DNA of 64,000 nt from NCBI GenBank assembly GCA_945859605.1, contig OX243820.1, positions 23,399,837-23,463,836 on the forward strand, given 5' to 3'. Made by a program: the position numbers and the translations under genes. The notes beneath the pieces are model-generated. The model was not told the DNA's origin and did not search any database. It saw nothing but the letters and a program-made list of their open reading frames with translations. Of the stretch, positions 11,881 to 22,904 are shown one piece after another. Within the stretch, counting starts at the first letter, position 1. Each line of letters opens with the position of its first letter. This DNA comes from Lumbricus rubellus. Lineage: Eukaryota; Annelida; Clitellata; Crassiclitellata; Lumbricidae.

Positions 11881-12092
11881 TATGTATGAATGTGCACTTG
11901 TTATAGCGCCCCTTCAAGCTCTACTCAGAGGCGCTCCCAATGCAGAGCGGACACTGCATCGGAGTTTCACGCCGAAGCGCTGAGCAATTGTGAGTGAAGG
12001 ACTTGCCCAAGGTCTTTACGCGGGGAGGTGGATTCGAACCTCGGACCTTCCGGCTCCAAGGCAACGACGCCACCACTAGACCACCGCGCCCC
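11881..12092 (-). repeat. tRNA-derived SINE, minus strand, full-length
   Basis: Minus strand: A-box-like GCGCGGTGGTCTAGTGG, B box AGGTTCGAATCC, body GACCTTGGGCAAGTCCTTCA, then GGAGCGCCTCTGAGTAG, GGCGCTATAACAAGTGCAC and a CATAC-type tail. Confidence 0.85.
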
Positions 12093-12734
12093 AGTCTCCC
12101 ATTAACAGTACATAATCATTGGTTCTTCAGTATCTCACGCATGTTGTCCAGTTCATCATCTTCGTGTGCTGTTTGCTTTTGCCCCAGTATTAGATCTATC
12201 ACCAAATCAATTTGCTCCGCTTTTTTTACCTCAATCATTATGCTTGGACAGGTATGCTACTTTTTCTCTTTTCTCCACCTAAAAAAGTATTCCCCTCCTT
12301 CTCTTTATTCTAATTTTTTCTGCTGCCTCCAGCCTATTCAAATTTGCTCTATTTAATCACTGCAACAATCGCGTAGTTATAATAAGCAGATCCTTCAACT
12401 ACGAGTTCAAACGCACAGTTCTCTTCAAAAACTCGTTAGCGGTGAACAGCGAGTATCAACGTCTATCGTATAATTATGTGTAAACATCTGAATTTGTTAA
12501 TCCAACACACTTTATATATATATATATATGTGTATGTAATGCTGTTGCCTAAGGATACTTCAATTTACGAGCGCAAGTTTATCTGAGTCAGCACCTCTCG
12601 GTGACGCCTGGGCTACTTGCAGAGTAGTTTATAACGGCATTAAAAGTAATCAGGCACGATGAACGTTTGCAACATGTTAGTTGAAAGATGCGCAGTTAAA
12701 CTTAACTTTCTGTATGGTTCCTGTGTATTGCATT

Positions 12735-12930
12735 GTATTTAAACATTTATAAAGCGCCTCTAGTAGGGTGAACCGTTCAGAGGCGCTTCCAGTGCGCAAG
12801 GCCCCGCGAGAAGAAACAAGTTTTGAGAAGAGACAAAGCAGAGGAGAGACTACCAGAAAGAAGTGTAGAGCGAAGAGAAGGAGAAAGGGCATTCCAAAGA
12901 GAAGGACCAATTGAGACAAATGATCGAGTG
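12735..12930 (-). mobile_element. LINE 3' end fragment, minus strand
   Basis: Shares AAACATTTATAAAG, the CAGAGGCGC block, and GCATTCCAAAGAGAAGGACC with the LINE at 41285-41890. It interrupts the duplicated flank. No coding part remains. Confidence 0.6.
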
Positions 12931-13134
12931 TGCCACTATCTAACTCTGTTCTTGTCTGTTCCGTATCTTGTCTCTCTGTTCTTGTCTGCTCATGTCCCTG
13001 TGTAATAGTGTGTATCCCTATTACTGTCTGTCTTTGTTCCTGTCTCCCTCTGTTTCTGTCCGCCCCTAGCTGTTCCTGCCTGCCCATGTTCTAAATGTTA
13101 AAAACAAGCTTGTTAGACCTGCGAAAGCACATCA

Positions 13135-13330
13135 TATATTGCAGTTAAATGTCTAAACAAACAATCCAGACCTAGCCTACCTGAACAGGTCATATATTGC
13201 AATTGAATGTTAAAAACAAGTTTGCTAGACATAATTATTACGTAATCATGCATATCATATACTACAGTTAACTGTTCCAGCAAACTACATAGGCTACTCC
13301 AACTTAATGAACATTGCAATTAAAAAATGT
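13135..13330. repeat. Tandem units of about 65 bp (flank B)
   Basis: Units share TCATATATTGCAGTTAAATG and the following AACAAGC-type sequence. Same family as at 3925-4120 and 23575-23730. Confidence 0.6.
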
Positions 13331-14118
13331 TGTAATCCCTAGATCTTCGCTGATTGTCTTTATTTCACTTCATGGATGCTTCAGCGCCTTTATTGTGATG
13401 TTCTGCAAAGGCCAAATGCAACCACATACATGTACATGTATGCGCTCACCGGTAGTTTAGAACAAATAATAATAGGATGGTTCTTGGCTCATAAAAATTA
13501 TGATGATTTTGGGAAGTGATGTGGGCATTATATGGACATTATGCTTAGAGCCTTAGGCCTAGGTTAAGTCTACAAGCAAAACGGACGTGTAAAAATTAAG
13601 TCGTAGGACAAAGTTATGGAACTTCGAATGGACAGACGTCCTATTTCCTACCACAGTAAACTGCTCTAGGTCACTGTCATAAAAATAATTCAGCTGTAGG
13701 ACTAGATCGTGCACGACAGCATCGTTGTCAAGAACAGTAGGCCTACTCAAAAGACAAAAATTCTTCGATGTTTAAATCGCTTTACGAGGAACTGTCAATT
13801 GCATGCTCTATAAATTTGAACTTCCTGGTTGAGCTTATTTGACACGACACTTGATGCGATACTGTTGAATATATTAAAATCGTTAGGGCCTACATGTACG
13901 TCGAAAATTTAACTGGTCCTTGATTCAGTTAATAAAGTTACAACTTCTCGTTTACGTTCGATTAATATCATGAATATATTAATAAACCGATTATACAGCC
14001 AGGATTTCCATGGCTACGATCCTACAACACACTAAAACGAACTTTCTTCTTTGTCAAAAGGCAGAGTTAAAACTGGCACACGCTAGTTAAGGGTGGTATA
14101 AGGCAATATAACTACAAC

Positions 14119-14125
14119 TATAAAA
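14119..14125 (+). promoter_or_regulatory. TATA-like box upstream of gene B
   Basis: TATAAAA about 105 bp before the ATG, in the same relative position as in A and C. The following CTGGTCTTTCATGCAC block is shared with gene C. Confidence 0.45.
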
Positions 14126-14224
14126 TGAGTCTTGATATGCTGGTCTTTCATGCACTTCTGATAACGCTCTGGAGGAGACTTGGTGTTTTTAAGTATAAGA
14201 AATTTTAAACGTTTTTTGAGAAGA

Positions 14225-17200
14225 ATGGCTTTCACCATCGTTCAGATGTTCCTTGCGCTGTTGTTAGCTGCTCACGTTTGCATGTGCACGAAGCAAGATC
14301 TGAGCAGAATATCTGCCGTAGCGACTGATGTAGGCCTGAGTGACCTAACCCATGCCGAATTGCGAACAGTCTACTCTCAACCTGAGGTAGCGCGAACCAA
14401 TCCAACAGACAACGAAGGAGCGAGAGGAAAGAGGGCTGTCGGTACACCCCGAAGGATGGACGTCACCGATACGATCAACAGCCTGCGTAGTTACGCCGGA
14501 GCATCGGACATGAACTACTTGGTATGATCTTCATTCAAGCTAACAGGAACTTTTAAAAAGATTTCGAAAACTGTTTTAGAAGTGCTGCATTTGAATCTGG
14601 AATCTCTAAACTTGCCTAAAAGCTCAATCTTAGGCCCGTATAAAAGCTGTGATGGTGTTCGCTGAAAATAATGGTAGCCTAATGTCGTCCAAAGCCATTC
14701 CTCAAGTCTACAACTTTTGAGATAGCAAAATTATGTTCCAGCAGGCTAGTTCTTTTGGTTTCATAAAGCATATAATATCTGTCGTTTCTTTTCGGGTAAA
14801 TTTTACAAACACCCCACATCGCGACCATAATAATATTCATTTCCAGCAGACCTAATAATAATAATTTTAGCTTCAGATAGGCCTATAAAAGCCCTATAGG
14901 TCTCTTCTGCTCCGTCACTTCGATGCTATTAACCCACACCTTTTATGGCTACCAGACTCGGATCTCTTTCTGCCTACTCCTTCAGGAACCACTCGTTAAC
15001 TTTCACTTTTTGATTTTCAACAAATTTCTTCGCACTAAGGAAACCGTTCATATTAAAGATGATACGCAAAATGAAACTGAGAAGTTTGAATTTTAAAAAA
15101 CCTCTTTGAAAAAATACCCCAATTCTTAATGTCCAGCTTTGCATTTTTCAAACATGTAACTGTGACATCGTGAAAGTGTTGCTTGTGTCCTGCGCTGTTT
15201 TGACAATAATTCCACATGCATGGAGGGGAGATTGTCCATGCTTGGGACAGGTCCTGCATTGGGACAGTGGTGGTATAGTTGTCGTGACTATTTATTATCG
15301 CGTGTGGTGTCACTCAGAGAATTATTTGATGTGGTGAATGATCATTTTATTATTATTATACATATATTATTATTATAATTATAATTAGCCTATACGTCTT
15401 ATGCTACAATGAAGAAAGCGTTTGACAGAGATGTTACAAGTTTAAAATTCGGCTAACAAAATCTTTCACTCACGCAGTCTCAGCCACTGTATTAAAAGCC
15501 TAGCGCTAATTAATTTTTTTTAGCTTAAAATATCAGTACTGGTACACAATAATTTAGGGCAGTATATTGCAAAGCATAACGGTGACATTTTAGGGGCATT
15601 CACTGAGTATACATTTCTATTATCTTAAAAGTAGTGCCGTGCAGGCCATTGACGGCCTGCATCGTGACATGCGCTCATGGCCTGTATTGATACAATCCGA
15701 GTGCAGGCAATAATTCATCATGGTAAATTAAACTTAACCCTCAGGCTACCAAGCTTTTTTGTAACACTGACTACCAAGGGGGTTGGTTACCACCCCCCCC
15801 TGGATTTTGGATTTGGTTTGAGATATCATAACTTGTAATACATCAATGGATTCAGCATTCATGTCTGCACAAAATGATATATTTAGGTTTGAAATATATG
15901 AAAGCACCTCGGAATTATGAATTTTTTTCCGTAGGCACCCGTCGATTTCACAAAATGCATACTTTCGAATAAGCAAAATATTAGATTATGTGTGTTTTAA
16001 ACATAATTTATTTATTTTAAAATATTTTACATATAATAAAGTCCAATATCCAACTATAAAAACTAGTAATAAGTTAGTTTTAATTAAAAGAAAAAGAAAA
16101 AAACATGTATTAGCTGCTGAAAAACGTTTACGCAGACTTATCGGTTTACGTTGTAAAAAAACCTCAACATTTTCACACATTTAAATTTATTTTGAGCACT
16201 TCCGGTCATCAAATGTCAAAATAATTAGTATAAAAAATAGCCCTAAATGCCCTCTATAGAATGGCATAATTTACTTCTCTTGAAAAATAAATTATGAATA
16301 ATTTTTAATAGGAAAAACATGAAACTTTTATGAAAATAAAACACCTTTTTATATATTTTAATTTATTTTGAGCACTTCCGGTTGTCCAAACACAACTCCG
16401 TGACGACCACAATGTAGTCCCACATTCCCTCTACAGAATCGTGTAATTCGTGTCTCTTCATGTCAAAGGACGGATAAGATACAACCGATAATCTAAGGAG
16501 GTGTGGTATCCACCCCCAGGTGCCTCGGGTATATCAGGTATAACTTTTGAATGGTATGGTATATCATCACACATTTTAGCTCAAAATGTGTGCAAATGAA
16601 TCCTCTACAGCTACCTAAAACGTCAAAATTTTATTCCAAACGAAAAAAGTTTGATTTGGAAAAAACCTAGGGGGTGGATACCACCCCCTCCCTGGTAGCC
16701 CGAGGGTTAAATTGTTTTACTGTACATGTATATTATGTGAAACAGAATGCCATCAAGGTTGATAGAGATATGCTATTTTTCACTCAATTGAAAATGACCA
16801 CTAACACTATTTTTTAAATTCGGATTACATACGGTAGGTCAATGGACGTTTGCTTGTATTATCAATTTTTTTATAATATTATTGTTTAATCTTCTCTAGT
16901 TACTCATTTAGATATTGTCAACTGGAATATGATCTATTATAGTCTATTATTTTATGATTAGGACCACATGCGTTGTCCCAATGCAGGCCGCCATGGCCTA
17001 AATTGAGACACTTCCAACGAAAGAATATTCTAAATTTTGGTATTTTATTCTCTTGGCAGTATTGCAATAAAACAATTATTGGTGCAGCAAGAATATGCAT
17101 GTACTAAAACTAAAACAAATTGCATGCTTTAAAAATTAAAATGCAACAATTGACCCAATTCTGGACATTCTACCTTTACATGTCTGTCAAATATGTGTGA

Positions 17201-19410
17201 GGCTCGTTCTAATTAACCCGCCAATCACTTACATGTACTATCCCGATGACGGATTTCAGTTACTTACCATTATAAGGACTTACTGTAAATAATTTCCACT
17301 AGCTGAATAGTCATTGTTTTAATGAAAGATCAGGCTGGTAGCCAAATTGTAAACCTTTAAAAAAATGTGGGTTAAAGTTCCGATGAAAAGGTCGTCGTCG
17401 AATCCGCACAGAATTCCATTTGAAAATATTCACCAATTACAATTAACCGGATTTGCATAAAAAAGCAGAGGCAGATTCTCCTTTTCTAGGCCTATAGTCT
17501 GAGTTATGAAACTTTTCACCTGTATAATTGTGACAATTGGAACTTAGACATTGCGATCTTGAACAATGTTCAAAGAAAGTCTTTTGTCTATTCAGACTCA
17601 CAGCAACTCTTTTGAGAACGACGCTGCCAACTGGACAAGCTATTGTGACTATGACGCCACCTTTTACGAAAACTCATGGGGATATCTGATTACCTCCGCC
17701 AGTGCAACCCAACCAAACTACGTCTCTGATCTGGAAACAGTTTTCAAGAGCTCCGATTTCTATTACGCAGTAAGTGGATTAAACCGACTTCACAGTATGC
17801 CGACTAGCTTATATTTATAAGGCACAAAAGGAACGCATCATCAATTAAACTTTTGGCCCTTATAATGTGTAACAGCTGGTTTCTATATTGACTGATGTAA
17901 ACTTACACAAATATATAAAACTATATAATATATAAATATATAAACTATATAATATATAAATAAATAAATATTATTTATTAATATTATACCCCTCCTCTTC
18001 TTGCTTTTTATCAATGACCTTCCTAACGCCTCCCCTTCACTGCGCTTTGTTCTATTTGCTGACGATACTAACATTTTTGCCTCCAATAAATCTTATGAAT
18101 CACTTTTTCAGTTGATGAATCGAGAGCTTTCACACGTTGTTGATAGGTTCCGTGTTAATAAGTTATCTCTGAATCTTAAGAAAACTAACTATATCTTATT
18201 TGCTCTCATCGTAAATCAATTCCTGACATAAAATTAACAATTTCTATGGACAACTTCAATATACCCCAAGTAATATCAACTAAATTCCTGGGTGTCCATG
18301 TGGACCAATTTCTAACTTGGAAGATTCATATTGAAAACATCTCTAAAACGATAGCTAAAAGTGTTGGTATGTTTACCCGTATTTCTTATCTACTCCCACC
18401 TCGAATTAGACTTAGCTTATATTACTCTATTATCCATCCCTATCTTTCATATTTCAATATTGTTTGGGCTTCTAATAACTCTTCTCGACTTACAAGACTA
18501 ACCTCACATCAAACCAGAGCTGCAAAGATTATTACGGGGCTCTCCCGCCTTTCTGCTTCACATCTCAATTATCTAAATTACGAATACTTACCATTGATCA
18601 GATAAGAGTCATGCAAACGTCCGAACTTATGTTCAAACATATGAATAATGTTTTTGCCTCATGCCTTTGTTGATTTCTTTACTCTAGCCTCTGACTTAGT
18701 TCCCTACAACTTCAGATCCTCGTGTAATTATAGACGTATTATCACTAGAACAAATACTCGTATGTTCTCAATTATAAGTGCTGGTCCCAAGACCTGGAAC
18801 AACTTACCTTTGTTTATTCGGAATTCCCTCTGTTTCACCATGTTTAAACGTAAACTTAAATGTCATTTACTTTACGCTGTCTCCTATTAAACTAAAAAAT
18901 CTCAATCTACTTAGTCTGCAGCTAAAGTCTAATAATTGTGACAGCATAATCAGATGGAGCTCACAATACATAATTACATATTGGATCTAGGCCTACGTAT
19001 TTTTCATGACATCAAATTACCGCATGGGACTCGATGACGTCTACGGCTAATAGCCTATCTTCATCAATGTCCATGAGAATGCCAGCAGGAATTGCAGGTA
19101 TTTTTTTTATAATGATCGCTTCAGAGCGCGCTACTCGAATGCCAAGCGCAGTGTTCAAACATTATAGCCTATAGGCTACAGTGTATGAGTGCTGTGTCGT
19201 GTTAGAGATGTGGTGCAGAGTTGAATATAAAGCTCGGCTGGAGAATTTGAGAGGCCGCTATAGTTTGCGTTTGTGTTTTCTGAATCTTCAGTTACGCTCT
19301 GTTGAACTACGATCGGTCGGTGCAGCTTATAGTTACTGCTCAAGCGCCCGAGTCAAAGGCCAATACTACGCGGACGTTTACTTGTCAGCTTACACGTTTT
19401 CCAACACAAG
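14225..19410 (+). CDS. Gene B: 5' half of a CAP/CRISP-like paralogue, exons 1-3 only
   Basis: Exons 14225-14521, 17596-17769 and 19292-19410 keep the same phases as gene A. Exon 1 gives the signal peptide, a longer pro-region ending RGKR (residues 67-70), and TINSLRSYAGASDMNYL. Exon 2 has NWTSYCDYD and exon 3 LRSVELRSVGAAYSYC. The exon 1 donor (gtatga) is weaker than in the sister copies. I find no hinge exon 4 or later exons before gene C, although exon 4 is highly recognisable elsewhere. The 200-base N gap begins 458 bp after exon 3. Exons 4-7 may sit in unassembled sequence, or B may be a truncated pseudogene. Intron 1 holds a piggyBac-like element and intron 2 a LINE fragment. Confidence 0.6.
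15734..16710. mobile_element. piggyBac-like non-autonomous element (977 bp)
   Basis: Bounded by TTAA at 15734-15737 and 16707-16710, with terminal inverted repeats CCCTCAGGCTACCA and TGGTAGCCCGAGGG. TTAA targets plus CCCT-type ends are the piggyBac hallmark. Subterminal CCACCCCC blocks are also mirrored, and a TTTATTTTGAGCACTTCCGG block is repeated directly inside. No transposase was seen. It lies in intron 1 of gene B. Confidence 0.75.
17905..17985. repeat. AT-rich simple repeat (TATATAAA-type)
   Basis: Runs of ATATATAAACTATATAATA directly precede the LINE fragment. Low complexity. Confidence 0.7.
17989..18930 (+). pseudogene. LINE reverse-transcriptase fragment in gene B intron 2
   Basis: Three reading frames in succession carry LLFINDLPNASPS, the RT catalytic box FADDTN (about 18055-18072), KLSLNLKKTNYILF, TKFLGVHVDQFLTW, SIIHPYLSYFNIVWASN and AGPKTWNNLPLFIRNSL. 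This is the typical order of a non-LTR retrotransposon ORF2 from the palm domain to the C-terminus. Frameshifts and a 5' truncation make it dead. Confidence 0.85.
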
Positions 19411-19867
19411 GTAGAGACTTGAGATGTCAATAGTTAAATTAAAATTGCTGCAGGGGCCTAATGGAATTGTATGCAACTTTCATTTATCTAACGCAAATGC
19501 GACAAACACATCATCATTCGCCGCCTACTCCACCAATGGGAGCGTTGCACAATGAGTTTAATAAATGTCTCCACAGTGTTCGATTCTCAGCCACAGTGAT
19601 GGCCATGCTCAGACAAACACAACGAGGATGATATCGCATCCGGTAAATTTCAGGTAAGTTATCATAATAATTATTATGTGCGCATGAAATTATTTTGGGT
19701 TAAATGTTAGGGGCAATTCAGCCTTGGTAGAGGAGCTTCCCATTGTTTCCATTATAATGAGCTGCACCTATAGTGTATATGAACGGATATCAACTGGCAT
19801 TTCGTCCTCTGCCGTATCGCAAATCCTACGCATTCATATTTATACCAAGATGTACAAAACATTGTAC

Positions 19868-20067
19868 NNNNNNNNNNNNNNNNNNNNNNNNNNNNNNNNN
19901 NNNNNNNNNNNNNNNNNNNNNNNNNNNNNNNNNNNNNNNNNNNNNNNNNNNNNNNNNNNNNNNNNNNNNNNNNNNNNNNNNNNNNNNNNNNNNNNNNNNN
20001 NNNNNNNNNNNNNNNNNNNNNNNNNNNNNNNNNNNNNNNNNNNNNNNNNNNNNNNNNNNNNNNNNNN
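19868..20067. other. Assembly gap (200 N)
   Basis: Exactly 200 N bases, probably a placeholder of unknown true size. The missing 3' exons of gene B could be in it. ORFs spanning it are meaningless. Confidence 0.98.
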
Positions 20068-20518
20068 ATCCAAAAAATAACACAAAATGTAGACATTTTA
20101 AATATCTCGACAACAAACTGAAATTGCGTCAGACCCGGGAGACCTGCTTATTCTCCGTCGCAGGCTCGCAGCGTAGGCTATATTATACAGAATCAAGTCT
20201 GTAATAGCCAAGATTTGTTTCGTTTGAGCCTACTGGGCCTACACCGGAACCACGAATATTGAGGGGGAGGGAAGAGTAAATGCAGAAGAAACAAAAGCAT
20301 GGCGTTACTGCGAGCACCAACCTTTCAACATTATTATCTATTTAATTCCAAGTTTTATTGACTTTTTATGTTATCTATGTAATTGCATGTTTCATAAGTG
20401 TTCTTTTATGAGACCTATTTAGAACCCGTGTCTTAAATTTTCGCTATTGAATGAACCGTCCGGGGATGAAACGTCCGCATAGGCCTACCCTTTGAACAAT
20501 AATTATAAGCCATGGATC
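20068..20518. other. Non-coding, no gene seen
   Basis: No exon resembling CAP exons 4-7 is visible. GAACCGTCCGGGGATGAAAC near 20455 resembles the ends of the foldback element at 4795-5245. Confidence 0.4.
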
Positions 20519-20838
20519 AGAGGCGAATACAGAAATTTTTGAAGGGGGTCAAAATTCTTCGACTTGGGTCTGGAAAATTTTCTATGCAATCTGCAAAAAA
20601 ACGGACGACCTTGTTTTAGTCATCTGCTCGAAATTTCGAAAAAGATACCATTTTTCCGCCAAAAAAGCTGATGACATTTTTTAGTCGTCCGGTCGAAATG
20701 TCCTGAAAATATACCAAATAAAATATATAGGCCTACATGTACATTGTTCGAAAGCTTGTTGAAACCAAATGGGGGCACGATACATGGGCATTTCTAAAAG
20801 GGGGGCCATGGCCGAATTGCCCCTCCTGGATCCGTCTA
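20519..20838 (-). mobile_element. hAT-type MITE of the CAGnGGCGGATCC family
   Basis: Begins CAGAGGCGAATACAGAAAT and ends CTGGATCCGTCTATG, the reverse of the copies at 25905 and 55305. Contains the GACTAAAAAA/TTTTTTAGTC inverted motifs. Target duplication not resolved. Confidence 0.55.
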
Positions 20839-21631
20839 TGCCACCAGCGGCGCCGCCAGGATTTTATTTCTGTACGCACAACTTGCACACAATAATATGA
20901 AGCGAACAGCGATCAATACGAGCTTATATTCAGGGGCGGATTCAAGATTTCTGGTTAGGGGGGCGTAAATACCACTAATCCAATCCCATATATATATATA
21001 TATATATACAGTGCTTAAAGTGTAAAAAGTGCCAGGACGCTGTATTGTAGGCCGAATTGGTCGTCAGTGGCGGCGCCGAAGGCGGGAAGTTGCGAGTGCC
21101 GAAGGCACGAAGCCCATCCCGACTAGGGGGTCTGGGGGAGCGTCGTAAGCTCCCCCAGCGGGGTCCGGGGCGGAGCCCCAGCGACCAGCGCATTTTTGGC
21201 TGTCTCGACCTTAAATGGAGCCATTTTTAGGCTCTTGTTTGCCAGCTATTTGTGAACGACAAAGTCGCAAAATTTTTAAGAATAAGTCGTTTTTCAGTGT
21301 CGCAAGCTACCAGGATAACAATAAAAATCAAAATGTTATTGTAAAAGAGAAAGGTTTTGTCTTTACAGTAAGCTCCCCCAGCGGGGTCTGGGGGCGGAGA
21401 CCCAGCGACCAGCGCATTTTTGGCTGTGTCGACCTCAAATGGAGCCATATTTAGGCAGTCATGTTGAACCTATATAATATATCTTTCTTTGGGCGCATAA
21501 CGTATAGGTAGGATAGATCTATAGGATTCTCTCGTGGTAATATGGAAATTCAAACTGTCACCTAAGAAATTTAGACCATGTGACAATTATATAAAAGTTT
21601 GCGCCCCTAGAAAAATTCCTGCGGACGCCCA
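20839..21631. other. Non-coding repeat-derived stretch
   Basis: Two related blocks with AGCTCCCCCAGCGGGGTC (about 21150 and 21372), each followed by CAGCGACCAGCGCATTTTTG and then CAAATGGAGCC, are direct repeats. A short (TA)n run lies at about 20990-21010. No coding function recognised. Confidence 0.5.
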
Positions 21632-22021
21632 TGCTAAAGGCTTCAAATTATTACCCCCTCCTAAACATTACCCCCCCTGCAAACTGTAATTTGCATCAAT
21701 CGTCGCATTTATTGGACAAAAAATATCAGAAAAATAATCCCGCTTCTTGTTTTGGTCTGAAGATTTTCATCCGTTATCCCACTTCGTGGTTCGGTTTGTT
21801 ATAAATATTTTCATCTGTAACTAAAATACTAAATCGCCGCTGAAGTTACATGGAGAAATGGCTTCGAGGCTATTATTTTTTCCGAGTAAAATATTGATAA
21901 CAAACCACAGTGGGATGACGGATAAATCTATGCAAATCTAGTGTCCGGGGGTAATCTGAAACCGGTTACGGTACAAGTTACCGGGGGGTGATGTTTAGGA
22001 GGTGCAATTTGATACCTTTAG
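21632..22021. mobile_element. Foldback MITE, copy 1
   Basis: The two halves are largely inverse: TTACCCCCTCCTAAACATTA at the left, and TGATGTTTAGGAGGTGCAAT at the right. CCCACTTCGTGGTT and CAAACCACAGTGGG also mirror each other inside. Same family as 35171-35640. Confidence 0.7.
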
Positions 22022-22024
22022 ATC

Positions 22025-22620
22025 GGCATATTGCTATGCTATCGTCGCCTTGAAGCCGGAATTTTCCAGGTTCGAATGCACCTCGCCGCGTAAGGACCTT
22101 GGGCAAGTACTTCACTCACAATTGCTCAGCGCCTCGGCCGGAGTAGAGAGCTTGAAGGGGCGCTATAACCAGTGGCGGATCCAGAACTCTTCCAAGGGGG
22201 GGGGGGCAAAAATCTTAGAACCTGGGATGGGACAGGTGAAACAAATTTCGAAATTTGGTTGTTGGTCGAAAATAAATAGGGATCAGTCTTTGGCTGAAGT
22301 ACTTTTCATCCGCCAAAAAAAGTTGATGAGGTTTTTTTTAGTCATCTGCCAAAAAAGTTTTGGAGAAAATCATACCATTTCATCCGCCAAAAAAGTTGAT
22401 GACTTTTTTTTTACTCCTCCACTTGAAAACCGACTGGGGGGCCTCGTTCCCTGCCATTTTCCGAATAGGGGGGGGGGCAATATGCCATTACACCCATATG
22501 CATATTGCTAATTTCATACCAAATGGGTGGGCCACGTCCCATAGCAGTTTTAAATGGGGGCCATGGCCGGATTGCCCCCCTGGATCCGCCCCTGGCTATA
22601 AAAAGTGCACATAAAAACAC
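22025..22620 (+). repeat. SINE split by a later hAT insertion
   Basis: The 5' part (B box AGGTTCGAATGCACC, then GACCTTGGGCAAGTACTTCA and GGGGCGCTATAAC) ends at 22169. The SINE tail resumes at 22595 with GCTATAAAAAGTGCACAT. The intervening 22170-22594 is a separate element. Confidence 0.75.
22170..22594 (-). mobile_element. hAT-type MITE inserted in a SINE
   Basis: Ends CAGTGGCGGATCCAG and CTGGATCCGCCCCTG are inverted. The flanks GCTATAAC and GCTATAAA match at 7 of 8 positions. The interior carries AAAAAAGTTGATGAC motifs, G runs and CCATGGCCGGATTGCC. Confidence 0.75.
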
Positions 22621-22904
22621 ATACAAACAAAAATTAAATTAAAAATTTTTTAAAGGTTTTACATCCAGGAATCCCAGGATCCATAGACCTCTAGGGTCTA
22701 GGCGACTATAAGACGCTCAATGCCAATATGGCTCTCTATTAGAGTGTAAGTAAGTAAGGAAGTAAATATATTCTATAGATTATAAAATTTCAATAGAATT
22801 TCATCGCTTATAATAAATTTACAATTTGTGAAAAAAAATTTTTTGCCTTTCCGCGCTGTACGCACTTGCGTAAGTGCGTACGCCTAACGGCGCCCCTGTA
22901 TGCC

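Larger units (their letters stand above)
12356..14118. repeat. Segmentally duplicated upstream flank, copy in front of gene B
   Basis: Aligns in blocks with 2986-5740 and 22905-24745 (for example CATCTGAATTTGTTAATCCA near 12485). It contains an inserted LINE 3' end (12735-12930), a TGTCC-type minisatellite (12945-13090) and four 65-bp units (13135-13330). Confidence 0.6.

Noticed and set aside
19724..20204. ORFs spanning the N gap
   Set aside because: They are open only because N codons are read as X.
22002..22511. 169-codon ORF
   Set aside because: It runs through a SINE and into a hAT MITE and has no domain.
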